64,000 bases of DNA from Undibacterium hunanense (GTDB lineage: Bacteria > Pseudomonadota > Gammaproteobacteria > Burkholderiales > Burkholderiaceae_D): NCBI RefSeq assembly GCF_014284335.1, contig NZ_JACOGF010000006.1:124001-188000 (forward strand), read 5' to 3'. The stretch's first letter is position 1; each line of letters opens with the position of its first letter. Position numbers and translations under genes: made by a program. Of this stretch, positions 57,028 through 64,000 are shown one piece after another. Under the pieces are notes generated by a model that saw only the letters and a program-made list of their open reading frames with translations, was not told where the DNA came from and searched no databases.

Positions 57028-57780
57028 ATGCAAGGCTTACCCGGTGCCCTGTTGCACCACCTGAAAAATAGTCTCAGTGCGCTGCTGCCTGGCAGTTGCG
57101 CCTTATGCCGGCAAGCGGCCAGCATAACCGACATGGCTGTATGCGCAGCCTGTCGCTATGCCTATTTTGCGCGCCAGCAGGAACGCTGCCTGCAATGTGC
57201 CCTGCCCTTGCCGGCCAACGCTGTCAGCCCGCGCTGTGGTGATTGCCTGCGCAATCCGCCAGCGTTTGACATGACGGTTGCTGTCTGCGACTATGCGGCC
57301 CCACAGGATCAACTGGTACTGGCACTCAAATTTGGCCATGAGTTAGCACTTGCTCCGTGGTTTGCCTTGATGCTGCGTGACAGCATTCTGCGTAGACCGG
57401 CTTTTGAACTGCCTCATTATCTGTGTGCCGTACCGCTGGGCACGCAAAGGCTGGCTGAACGCGGTTTCAACCAGGCGCTGGAAATTGCCCGCCCCTTATC
57501 CCGGCAATTGGGCGTGCCCCTGCATACCGGACTTTTGCATCGCAGCCGTGAAACGGCACGGCAAAGCAGCCTGCCAATTGATGCCCGTGCCCGCAATATC
57601 AGGCAAGCCTTCAGTCTGGATGAACATGAACTGCATGCCGTGAAGGACTTGCACATCGGCATCATCGATGATGTCATGACCACTGGCATGACCATGCATG
57701 AAATAGCTACAATGCTGAAACGTTACGGCGCAGCCAAAGTCAGCACCTATGTATTTGCCCGTACTCCTCCCCATCTTTAA
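57028..57780 (+). CDS. comF: ComF family phosphoribosyltransferase-like protein
   Basis: A 250-residue protein related to the competence protein ComF/GntX. The N-terminal zinc-ribbon has cysteine pairs CALCRQ, CAAC, CLQC and CGDC. The C-terminal phosphoribosyltransferase domain includes LCAVPLGTQRLAERGFNQALEIARPLSRQLGV and the PRPP loop IGIIDDVMTTGMTMHEIATML. ComF members act in DNA uptake in some species. It is divergent from the BioC-like gene and 13 bases upstream of trmL. Confidence 0.9.
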   Translation: MQGLPGALLHHLKNSLSALLPGSCALCRQAASITDMAVCAACRYAYFARQQERCLQCALPLPANAVSPRCGDCLRNPPAFDMTVAVCDYAAPQDQLVLALKFGHELALAPWFALMLRDSILRRPAFELPHYLCAVPLGTQRLAERGFNQALEIARPLSRQLGVPLHTGLLHRSRETARQSSLPIDARARNIRQAFSLDEHELHAVKDLHIGIIDDVMTTGMTMHEIATMLKRYGAAKVSTYVFARTPPHL

Positions 57781-57793
57781 TGAAGGAAATGCC

Positions 57794-58264
57794 TTGTTTC
57801 ACGTCGTCCTGGTTGAACCGGAAATCCCGCCAAATACTGGCAACATCATACGTTTGTGCGCCAACACCGGGGTGCAACTGCATCTGATCGAGCCACTCGG
57901 CTTTCCGCTGGACGATAGCAAGATGAAGCGTGCCGGCCTCGATTACCACGACTACGCCACCATGAAAGTGCATAAGAACTGGGACGCCTTCCTGGCGGCG
58001 GAACAACCAGATGCGCAACGCATGTTCGCCATGACCACGCATGGTTCTTCAACCTTTGCCAGCCTGGCTTTCCAGCCGGGCGACTATTTTGTGTTTGGCG
58101 CGGAAACCCGCGGCCTGGCACCAGAACTGCGGGAATCCTTTCCCGCCGGACAACGCATACGTCTGCCCATGCGACCAGATAACCGCAGCCTGAACCTGTC
58201 CAACACCGTGGCAGTGGTGGTGTATGAAGCATGGCGACAAAACGGCTTTGCCGGTGGTAGCTAA
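57794..58264 (+). CDS. trmL: tRNA (cytidine/uridine-34 2'-O)-methyltransferase TrmL
   Basis: SPOUT-class methyltransferase that modifies the wobble base of tRNA-Leu. The 156 residues begin FHVVLVEPEIPPNTGNIIRLCANTGVQLHLIEPLGFPLDD. The knot motifs are YFVFGAETRGLAPEL and IRLPMRPDNRSLNLSNTVAVVVYEAWRQ. The start is a TTG at 57794 with AAGGAAA six bases upstream. The nearest in-frame ATG (57749) lies inside comF and would add 15 residues foreign to the family. Confidence 0.93.
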   Translation: MFHVVLVEPEIPPNTGNIIRLCANTGVQLHLIEPLGFPLDDSKMKRAGLDYHDYATMKVHKNWDAFLAAEQPDAQRMFAMTTHGSSTFASLAFQPGDYFVFGAETRGLAPELRESFPAGQRIRLPMRPDNRSLNLSNTVAVVVYEAWRQNGFAGGS

Positions 58265-58441
58265 AACAGCAACAGGCTGAATGTCTGTTGATCAAAATTA
58301 CCACATCAACAATGGAAATTTGCTTGCTTACCCGGAAAATCCTTTAGGATTCATAGATCACATTCTGTATTACGTCCTGTACTTCGTCCTTTTTTTGGAC
58401 GACACAAAAAGCATTTCCCTATTCCCCGATAACAACACAAC

Positions 58442-60952
58442 GTGGAAAACCAAGACCAGAACGTGCAAAATTCTGCCGGCGAAGCATTCGGAGATAATCT
58501 TGAGCAACTGCGGCATTTAATCGATGCCCTGCCAGTATGTATTTCTTTTCTGGACAGGGAATACCGCTACCAGTTCATCAATGCCGTGTACATGGAATGG
58601 TTCGGTCTGCCCAAATCGGAAGTTCTTGGCCGGCATATCGCCGATGTCATTGGCAAGGAAGCCTTTGAACATGTGCGCTCGTATATAGAGCAGGCACTGA
58701 GCGGCCACAGCATTTCATATGAAGCCACCGTGCCTTATCAGCATGGCGGCAGCAGGAATATTGCAGCCCGGATATTTCCGGTGTTCGACAGCCGGGGCGA
58801 CGTACGTGGTTGCTACGCGATGATCGTCGATACCAGCCAGCACAAGCGCGACGAAGAACAATTACACGCCCACGAAGAGCGCTGGCAACTGGCACTGGAA
58901 GGGGCAGGCGACGGCGTCTGGGACTGGTATCCACAGACTGGCGTGGAAATCCTGTCAGATCGTCTGAAAGAAATCTACGGCTATGGCGAGGACAATATTG
59001 CCGATCTGTCGGAAGAACTGGACCGCCGCACCCACCCCGATGACCTGTTGCAAATGCAGCGTGACCGGCAAGCCCATTTCGATGGACTGGCCCCTATCTA
59101 CATCAATGAACATCGCGTGCAATGCAAGGATGGGAGCTGGAAATGGATATTGACACGCGGCACCGTCATTGAAAGAAATGCAGAGGGTATGCCTACCCGG
59201 GTAGTCGGCACTCACACCGATATCTCTGAAAGAAAACAGGCTGAAGTTGCCTTGCGCGAAAGTGAAGAACGTCTGCGCATGGCGCTGTCGGCAACCCATC
59301 AGGGTCTGTACGATCTGAATTTAAAAACTGGGGACGCTATCGTCAGCGTCGAATATGCCAAGATGCTGGGCTATGACCATGCCAGCTTTCAGGAAAGCAG
59401 CAGCCTCTGGGCGGCGCGCCTGCACCCGGACGATTTTGCAGCAGCCGAACGCGCATTTCGCGACCTCCTCGGAGGCAGGTCCAAAGAATACCGTGTCGAG
59501 TTCAGGCAAAAAACCGCCAATGGTGACTGGGGCTGGATACTCTCGGTCGGGGCCATCGTTGAATGGGACAAGGAAAACCAGCCCTTGCGCATGCTGGGCA
59601 CGGTGCTCGACATCACGGAAAAGAAAAAGACCGAAGCCCTGATCTGGCAACAGGCGAATATCGATACCCTGACCGGCCTGCCCAATCGCCGCATGTTTTA
59701 TGACAGGCTGGATCACGATATCAAACTCAGCAAGCGCCACAAAATGCCGCTGGCGGTACTGTTCATCGATCTGGATTTTTTCAAGGAAGTCAACGATACC
59801 CTGGGACACTCCACCGGTGACATCCTGCTGGTGGAAGCCGCCCAGCGTCTGCGCAATTGCGTCAGGGAAAGCGATACGGTCGCTCGCCTGGGCGGAGATG
59901 AATTCACCGTATCATTACCAGAAATGCAGGAACAGGACAGGGCCGAGATCATCGCGCAACATATCATCCGCGCCATGTCTACCCCGTTCCAGATTGCCGG
60001 CGAAGAAATCTATCTGTCGGCCAGCGTAGGCATCACCCTTTATCCGCGAGATGCCGATAACCTGGATGATCTGATCAAGCATGCCGATCAGGCCATGTAT
60101 GCCGCCAAGGACCAGGGCCGCAACCGCTTCAGTTATTTCACGCCCAGCCTGCAGACCGCCGCACTGGCACGCCTGCGCATGACCAATGATTTGCGGGTAG
60201 CGATCGCCGAACAACACCTGCAAGTGTATTTCCAGCCCATCGTCGACCTGCATACCGGACGCATACAGAAAGCCGAGGCACTGGTGCGCTGGCGACATGC
60301 GCAACTGGGTTTCATCAGCCCCATGGAATTCATACCGATTGCAGAAACCAGTGGCCTGATCCTGGCAATCGGCGATCTGGTGTTTCGTGAATCCGTCAAA
60401 TGGGTGAAGCAATGGCGTCAGGACTATCACCCCGATTTCCAGGTCAGTGTCAACCAGTCACCGATGGAATTCCAGGGGGATCAGGAACGTTATGTGAACT
60501 GGATACAGTACCTGGCGGACCAGAATCTGCCGGGCCAGGCCATCATCGTGGAAATCACCGAGGGCTTGCTGCTGGATGCCAGCCATAAAATCACCAGCAA
60601 GCTGTTGCAGTTCCGCGATGCCGGCATACAGGTGGCGCTGGATGATTTTGGCACTGGCTATTCTTCCCTGTCTTACCTGAAGAAATTCGACATTGATTAT
60701 CTGAAGATAGACCAGTCCTTCATCCGCAATCTGGCACCGGATTCCAGCGATATCGCCCTGTCCGAAGCCATCATCATGATGGCGCACAAGCTGGGGTTGA
60801 AGGTAGTCGCAGAAGGTGTGGAAACAACGCAACAAAGTCAGTTGCTGGAACAGGCTGCCTGTGACTTTGCGCAGGGCTACCTGTTTGCCAAACCGCTGCC
60901 ACCAGAAGAATTTGAACTCTTGCTGCAACAGCAAAAAGCCTCAGCCAGCTGA
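58442..60952 (+). CDS. PAS-PAS-PAS-GGDEF-EAL cyclic-di-GMP protein
   Basis: An 836-residue soluble signalling protein. It has three PAS/PAC domains (about 20-140, 145-270 and 275-400), a GGDEF domain (DTLTGLPNRRMFYDRL, IDLDFFKEVNDTLGHSTGD, intact LGGDEFTVSL), and an EAL domain (KAEALVRWRHAQLGFISPMEFIPIAE, ALDDFGTGYSSLSYLKKFDIDYLKIDQSFI, VVAEGVETTQQ). Both catalytic motifs look intact, so either synthesis or hydrolysis of c-di-GMP is possible. The frame begins with GTG at 58442, with no clear ribosome binding site; another GTG at 58463 is an alternative. Confidence 0.9.
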   Translation: MENQDQNVQNSAGEAFGDNLEQLRHLIDALPVCISFLDREYRYQFINAVYMEWFGLPKSEVLGRHIADVIGKEAFEHVRSYIEQALSGHSISYEATVPYQHGGSRNIAARIFPVFDSRGDVRGCYAMIVDTSQHKRDEEQLHAHEERWQLALEGAGDGVWDWYPQTGVEILSDRLKEIYGYGEDNIADLSEELDRRTHPDDLLQMQRDRQAHFDGLAPIYINEHRVQCKDGSWKWILTRGTVIERNAEGMPTRVVGTHTDISERKQAEVALRESEERLRMALSATHQGLYDLNLKTGDAIVSVEYAKMLGYDHASFQESSSLWAARLHPDDFAAAERAFRDLLGGRSKEYRVEFRQKTANGDWGWILSVGAIVEWDKENQPLRMLGTVLDITEKKKTEALIWQQANIDTLTGLPNRRMFYDRLDHDIKLSKRHKMPLAVLFIDLDFFKEVNDTLGHSTGDILLVEAAQRLRNCVRESDTVARLGGDEFTVSLPEMQEQDRAEIIAQHIIRAMSTPFQIAGEEIYLSASVGITLYPRDADNLDDLIKHADQAMYAAKDQGRNRFSYFTPSLQTAALARLRMTNDLRVAIAEQHLQVYFQPIVDLHTGRIQKAEALVRWRHAQLGFISPMEFIPIAETSGLILAIGDLVFRESVKWVKQWRQDYHPDFQVSVNQSPMEFQGDQERYVNWIQYLADQNLPGQAIIVEITEGLLLDASHKITSKLLQFRDAGIQVALDDFGTGYSSLSYLKKFDIDYLKIDQSFIRNLAPDSSDIALSEAIIMMAHKLGLKVVAEGVETTQQSQLLEQAACDFAQGYLFAKPLPPEEFELLLQQQKASAS

Positions 60953-61420
60953 CCTGACTTTGGCCAGCAATTTGCTGGTGGAACGGTCATGTTCAAACTC
61001 AATTGCGGCTACCTGGCCGCCGTACGCCAGCACGGCCTGGCCTTCGGGTATGGTCGCCATATCGTAGTCCCCCCCTTTGACGTAAATATCCGGATGCGCG
61101 GCCAGCACTGCCTGCAAGGCCGTATCCTCATCAAAATCGACCACCAGGCTGACCGCTTCCAGCGCGGCCAGTACTGCCATGCGGTCTTCACAAGTATTCA
61201 CGGGACGATCATCGCCTTTACCGAGACGCTTGACTGAAGCATCGGTATTCACCGCCACCACCAGCGATGCCCCCAGCACCCGCGCATCCGCCAGATAACT
61301 GACATGACCGCGATGCAGGATGTCGAACACACCATTCGTCATGACCACTGGTTTCGGCAACGCGAGCACACGCTCAGCCAATTCGCTGCGTGTAGTAATT
61401 TTTTTTTCGAATTCTGGCAT
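60941..61420 (-). CDS. rfaE2: D-glycero-beta-D-manno-heptose 1-phosphate adenylyltransferase
   Basis: A 159-residue nucleotidyltransferase making ADP-heptose for lipopolysaccharide inner core. Motifs: VVMTNGVFDILHRGHVSYLADARVLGASLVVAVNTDASVKRLGKGDDRPVNTCEDRMAVLAAL, with the HxGH motif (HRGH), and GGDYDMATIPEGQAVLAYGG. It corresponds to the C-terminal half of HldE as a separate gene. It overlaps the end of the GGDEF-EAL gene by 12 bases (convergent). Confidence 0.95.
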   Translation of the reverse strand: MPEFEKKITTRSELAERVLALPKPVVMTNGVFDILHRGHVSYLADARVLGASLVVAVNTDASVKRLGKGDDRPVNTCEDRMAVLAALEAVSLVVDFDEDTALQAVLAAHPDIYVKGGDYDMATIPEGQAVLAYGGQVAAIEFEHDRSTSKLLAKVRSAG

Positions 61421-61445
61421 GATGGGTTATGAGTGATTGACGAGA

Positions 61446-61615
61446 AAGACCTCTCAACACAGAGGCACAGAGGTGGCACAGAGGAGCACAGAGAAAACCT
61501 TAAGTAGCTAAACAAGACTGCGATTTGCACTCATTCTACAAAGGTTTTCCCTTGTTTTTCTCTGTGCCCTCTGTGCCCTCTGTGCCACCTCTGTGCCTCT
61601 GTGTTGAGAGGTCTT
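61446..61615. repeat. 170-bp inverted-repeat element of CACAGAGG-type units
   Basis: The ends 61446-61484 and 61577-61615 are perfect 39-bp inverted repeats (AAGACCTCTCAACACAGAGG...). Each arm is built from direct units CACAGAGG / CCTCTGTG, and the right arm has extra copies (CTCTGTGCC three times). A second inner pair (AAAACCTT/AAGGTTTT) extends the fold. No coding capacity. It lies between the convergent ends region of rfaE2 (whose start it abuts) and the ferritin-like gene. Confidence 0.85.
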
Positions 61616-61625
61616 GAATTTATAA

Positions 61626-61652
61626 ACAAAAACGCCGCTGGTATCAGCGGCG
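61626..61652 (-). terminator. Intrinsic terminator after the ferritin-like gene
   Basis: On the minus strand CGCCGCTG-ATAC-CAGCGGCG is followed by a T-run (complement of AAAAA at 61628-61632), about 30 bases after the stop of the ferritin-like gene. Confidence 0.8.
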
Positions 61653-61683
61653 ATTGTAACTGCTTGCAGTCAGCAGACCAAGC

Positions 61684-62547
61684 TTATGCAGCACTTGGCA
61701 GGCTGCCTGGCAGAATAATCAGCCTTTGCGCCACTTCCTTGCGGTAGCGGTTCAAATCTTGCACGGTTTCAAATGTACGCTCAAACAACAGCGACATATT
61801 GTGCAGAATGCGGTCGACAACTTTCTTTTCCCACACACCGTCAAACTTGATCTGGCCATCCAGCCAGCGTTCCAGCCAGTCCGGGTCAGGCAGGCGAGAC
61901 TGTATGGTGTCGTTCGGGAACAGGGCCTGATTCACATGCAGATTGGTAGGATGCAACGGTTTTTCCGTACGTCTGGCCGATGCCATCAGGACACCGATCT
62001 TGGAAAATGCCGCCCGTGCCACATCGCCCGCTTCAGCCAGGGATTTTTTCATGTAACGCAGATAAGCACCACCATGACGTGCTTCATCCTGGCTAATGAT
62101 TTTGTAGATATGTTTGATCACTGGCTCAGTGTGCCAGTCAGACGCGCAACGATACCAGTGATTCAGGCGTATCTCGCCGCAAAAGTGCAGCATCAGCGTT
62201 TCCAGCGGTGGTGCCGGGTCGAACTCGAAACGTACATTGTCGAGTTCTTTTTCTGTCGGTACCAGTTCAGGATGAAAACGGCGCAGATATTCCATCAGCA
62301 CCAGTGAGTGTTTTTGTTCTTCAAAAAACCAGATTGACATGAAGGCGCAAAAATCGCTGTCGCCACGGTTGTCGCGCAAGAACATTTCTGTCGCAGGCAG
62401 GGCCGACCATTCTGTGATGGCATTCATCTTGATGGTTTGCGCCTGTTCTGGCGTCAGTTTGCTGGCGTCATATTTATCCCAGGGGATATCAGACTCCATA
62501 TTCCAGCGCACTTGCTCCAAAGACTTGAATAACTCAGGGTAAAGCAT
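61684..62547 (-). CDS. Ferritin-like diiron protein
   Basis: A 287-residue soluble helical protein. Two diiron half-sites are seen: EMFLRDNRGDSDFCAFMSIWFFEEQKHS (E...ExxH) and GEIRLNHWYR...ISQDEARHGGAYLRYMKKSL (E...DEARH). The arrangement fits the ferritin/acyl-ACP-desaturase-like superfamily. No signal peptide. It has its own terminator and is probably a single-gene unit. The reaction is unknown: oxygenase, desaturase-like or iron storage roles are all possible. Confidence 0.8.
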   Translation of the reverse strand: MLYPELFKSLEQVRWNMESDIPWDKYDASKLTPEQAQTIKMNAITEWSALPATEMFLRDNRGDSDFCAFMSIWFFEEQKHSLVLMEYLRRFHPELVPTEKELDNVRFEFDPAPPLETLMLHFCGEIRLNHWYRCASDWHTEPVIKHIYKIISQDEARHGGAYLRYMKKSLAEAGDVARAAFSKIGVLMASARRTEKPLHPTNLHVNQALFPNDTIQSRLPDPDWLERWLDGQIKFDGVWEKKVVDRILHNMSLLFERTFETVQDLNRYRKEVAQRLIILPGSLPSAA

Positions 62548-62666
62548 GGTGAACCTCTGATAAAAATAGCAAAAATTAGAATCTTTTACCTAATTTTACC
62601 AGAGAGATGTGACGGCTTCACGACAAGCCTGTTTTGCTGACAAATCGCTGTTACAAATTTCCTGCT

Positions 62667-63599
62667 TTAATTCACTTCATTGTCGCTGATGGCCTGCCGT
62701 ACTTCTTCACGGTCCAGGCTCGGGGCGAACTGTTGTATGAATTCATAAGTATAGCTACGCAGGTAGGCACCGCGCCTGACTGCAAGCCGCGTTACATTCG
62801 GCGCGAACAGATGACCGGCAGATATGGTCCGCAGACCATGCGCACGCTGCACTTCTATCGCCATTGAAGCAACCAGCCCCACGCCCAGACCCAATGCCAC
62901 ATATTGCTGGATCACATCTGAATCCATGGCAGTCAGCACGATGTCGGTACGCAGGCCCGCCAGGCGGAAGGCATCATCGATATGACCACGACCGGTAAAC
63001 CCTACATCATAAGTAATCAGCGGGTAGTTCGACAGGTCTTCCAGCGTCAGCACATCCTTGTTCAGCAGGGGATGGTTTTCCGGAACTACCACCACGTGGT
63101 TCCATTCATAGCAGGCGAAAGATGCCAGATCCTTGAATTGCGACAAACCTTCTGTTGCAATTCCGATATCCGCCTTGCCAGACAAGACCCATTCGGCAAT
63201 ATGTTCAGGTGAACTTTGTTGCAGGGCAATGCGCACATCCGGGAAAGCCTGGCGGAAACCCTGTACCACTTTCGGCAAGACATAGCGGGCCTGGGTATGG
63301 GTCGTAGCGATGGTCAGCGTACCCTTGGTCTGGTCTGAATAATCCTCGCCTGCCTGACGCAGGTTTTCTGCTTCCAGCAACAGACGTTCGATGATGGGCA
63401 GGATATCGCGACCCGGTTCGGTCAAACCGGTCAGTCGCTTGCCGTTGCGTTCAAAAATATCAACGCCCAGTTCTTCTTCCAGCTCACGTATCTGGCGGCT
63501 GACGCCAGGCTGTGAAGTGAACAAGACATTGGCGACTTCCGTCAGGTTGTAACCACGGCGCGATGCTTCACGAATGGAGCGTAATTGTTGGAAATTCAT
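62667..63599 (-). CDS. cysB: CysB-type LysR transcriptional regulator
   Basis: A 310-residue regulator of sulfate assimilation. The N-terminal winged HTH reads MNFQQLRSIREASRRGYNLTEVANVLFTSQPGVSRQIRELEEELGVDIFERNGKRLTGLTEPG. The effector domain has the CysB/Cbl-specific sequences TTHTQARYVLPKVV and GFTGRGHIDDAF, residues that in CysB bind sulfate or O-/N-acetylserine. The gene follows the cysA end by only 8 bases, so it is part of the sulfate-transport operon. Confidence 0.94.
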   Translation of the reverse strand: MNFQQLRSIREASRRGYNLTEVANVLFTSQPGVSRQIRELEEELGVDIFERNGKRLTGLTEPGRDILPIIERLLLEAENLRQAGEDYSDQTKGTLTIATTHTQARYVLPKVVQGFRQAFPDVRIALQQSSPEHIAEWVLSGKADIGIATEGLSQFKDLASFACYEWNHVVVVPENHPLLNKDVLTLEDLSNYPLITYDVGFTGRGHIDDAFRLAGLRTDIVLTAMDSDVIQQYVALGLGVGLVASMAIEVQRAHGLRTISAGHLFAPNVTRLAVRRGAYLRSYTYEFIQQFAPSLDREEVRQAISDNEVN

Positions 63600-63607
63600 G
63601 GCTTACC

Positions 63608-64000
63608 TTATTGAGCGTCGACAAACACATGGAGGCGCTTGGGGCGCACTACCAATGCTTCACCGACTTTGAGTTTCAGTTGTTCACAACGTTCGGTGGA
63701 AATCATGGCTTCCACCAGTTCACCGTTGTCATCCCGTTCCAGCTCCAGCTGTGCCAGCGGCCCTATGCTGTGCACGCGGCGCAATTGCACCACCAGCCCG
63801 GCAGCGCCGGGTGAATAACGATCAATTTCCAGCTCATGCGGTCGCACATATCCGGTGCCGAAAGCATCGCGCGTATCGGCATGACCAGGCGCTTCAAACG
63901 GTACGCCATCAGCATCCAGTATGCCTTCATGGATACGACCACGGAACAGGTTCACATTACCAAGGAAACCGTATACAAAAGGCGTGGCTGGATGGTGATA
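63608..64000 (-). CDS. cysA: Sulfate/thiosulfate ABC transporter ATP-binding protein, C-terminal part
   Basis: The frame is open to the right edge and ends with TAA at 63608-63610; about 130 residues are visible. HPATPFVYGFLGNVNLFRGRI is the typical post-ABC segment of CysA. It is followed by the regulatory TOBE domain (YVRPHELEIDRYSPGAAGLVVQLRRVHSIGPLAQLELERDDNGELVEAMISTERCEQLKLKVGEALVVRPKRLHVF). Walker motifs lie outside the window. Confidence 0.92.
   Translation of the reverse strand, partial: YHHPATPFVYGFLGNVNLFRGRIHEGILDADGVPFEAPGHADTRDAFGTGYVRPHELEIDRYSPGAAGLVVQLRRVHSIGPLAQLELERDDNGELVEAMISTERCEQLKLKVGEALVVRPKRLHVFVDAQ

Overview
The window reads as a stretch of betaproteobacterial chromosome, most likely from the family Oxalobacteraceae (an Undibacterium-like organism is my best guess, by protein resemblance only). 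The grounds are the gene order uvrA / MFS-ssb, rsmD-coaD-ferredoxin facing ftsY-ftsE-ftsX-rpoH, the coxB-coxA-ctaG-DUF2970-coxC / SURF1-ctaA-ctaB-sco cluster and cysB-cysA, together with moderate GC content and short intergenic gaps.

Layout. 0-2.4 kb: the end of an unknown gene and a hybrid histidine kinase with duplicated PAS domains. 2.7-9.1 kb: a minus-strand iron-uptake operon (FecI sigma, FecR, TonB receptor, DUF4198, PepSY) behind a clear Fur box. 9.4-10.7 kb: a secreted serine hydrolase. 10.7-17.6 kb: an accessory region with the most unusual content. It holds two adjacent genes that together match the violacein enzyme VioB but are split and in reversed order, preceded by a 20-codon leader. 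It also holds a decayed VIT-type iron/manganese transporter, a small membrane protein gene plus a stray duplicate of its 3' end, and an AT-rich orphan gene. 17.7-22.6 kb: ssb, an MFS exporter and uvrA. 22.7-23.0 kb: a 279-bp nested-palindrome element with 28-bp perfect terminal inverted repeats. 23-31.8 kb: pth-patatin, an ACP phosphodiesterase, a SPFH/PH/RHH operon, an MFS exporter divergent from an SgrR-like regulator, and a GH30 xylanase. 32-41.3 kb: a MATE pump, a Tat-type PilJ-domain protein, YchF, two diguanylate cyclases, an isochorismatase/GlxA-type regulator pair, a MOSC protein and a ferredoxin. 41.4-46.8 kb: coaD, rsmD, ftsY, ftsE, ftsX and rpoH, the last with a perfect CIRCE operator upstream. 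46.8-55.8 kb: the aa3-type cytochrome c oxidase structural and assembly genes, including a 35-codon assembly peptide. 56-64 kb: a BioC-like methyltransferase, ComF, TrmL, a GGDEF-EAL protein, RfaE2, a second inverted-repeat element built from CACAGAGG units, a diiron ferritin-like protein, CysB and the end of CysA.

The core is housekeeping: DNA repair, cell division, respiration, heat shock and sulfur regulation. Three themes stand out. Iron handling appears in the Fur-controlled receptor operon, the VIT remnant and two ferritin-like diiron proteins. Cyclic-di-GMP signalling is represented by three GGDEF proteins. The third theme is the split VioB-like pair, which has no violacein partner genes (VioA, C, D, E) in the window and is the best candidate for an undescribed biosynthetic function. 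No tRNA, rRNA or CRISPR array was found by eye. All functional names are by recognition of sequence motifs without database searches.
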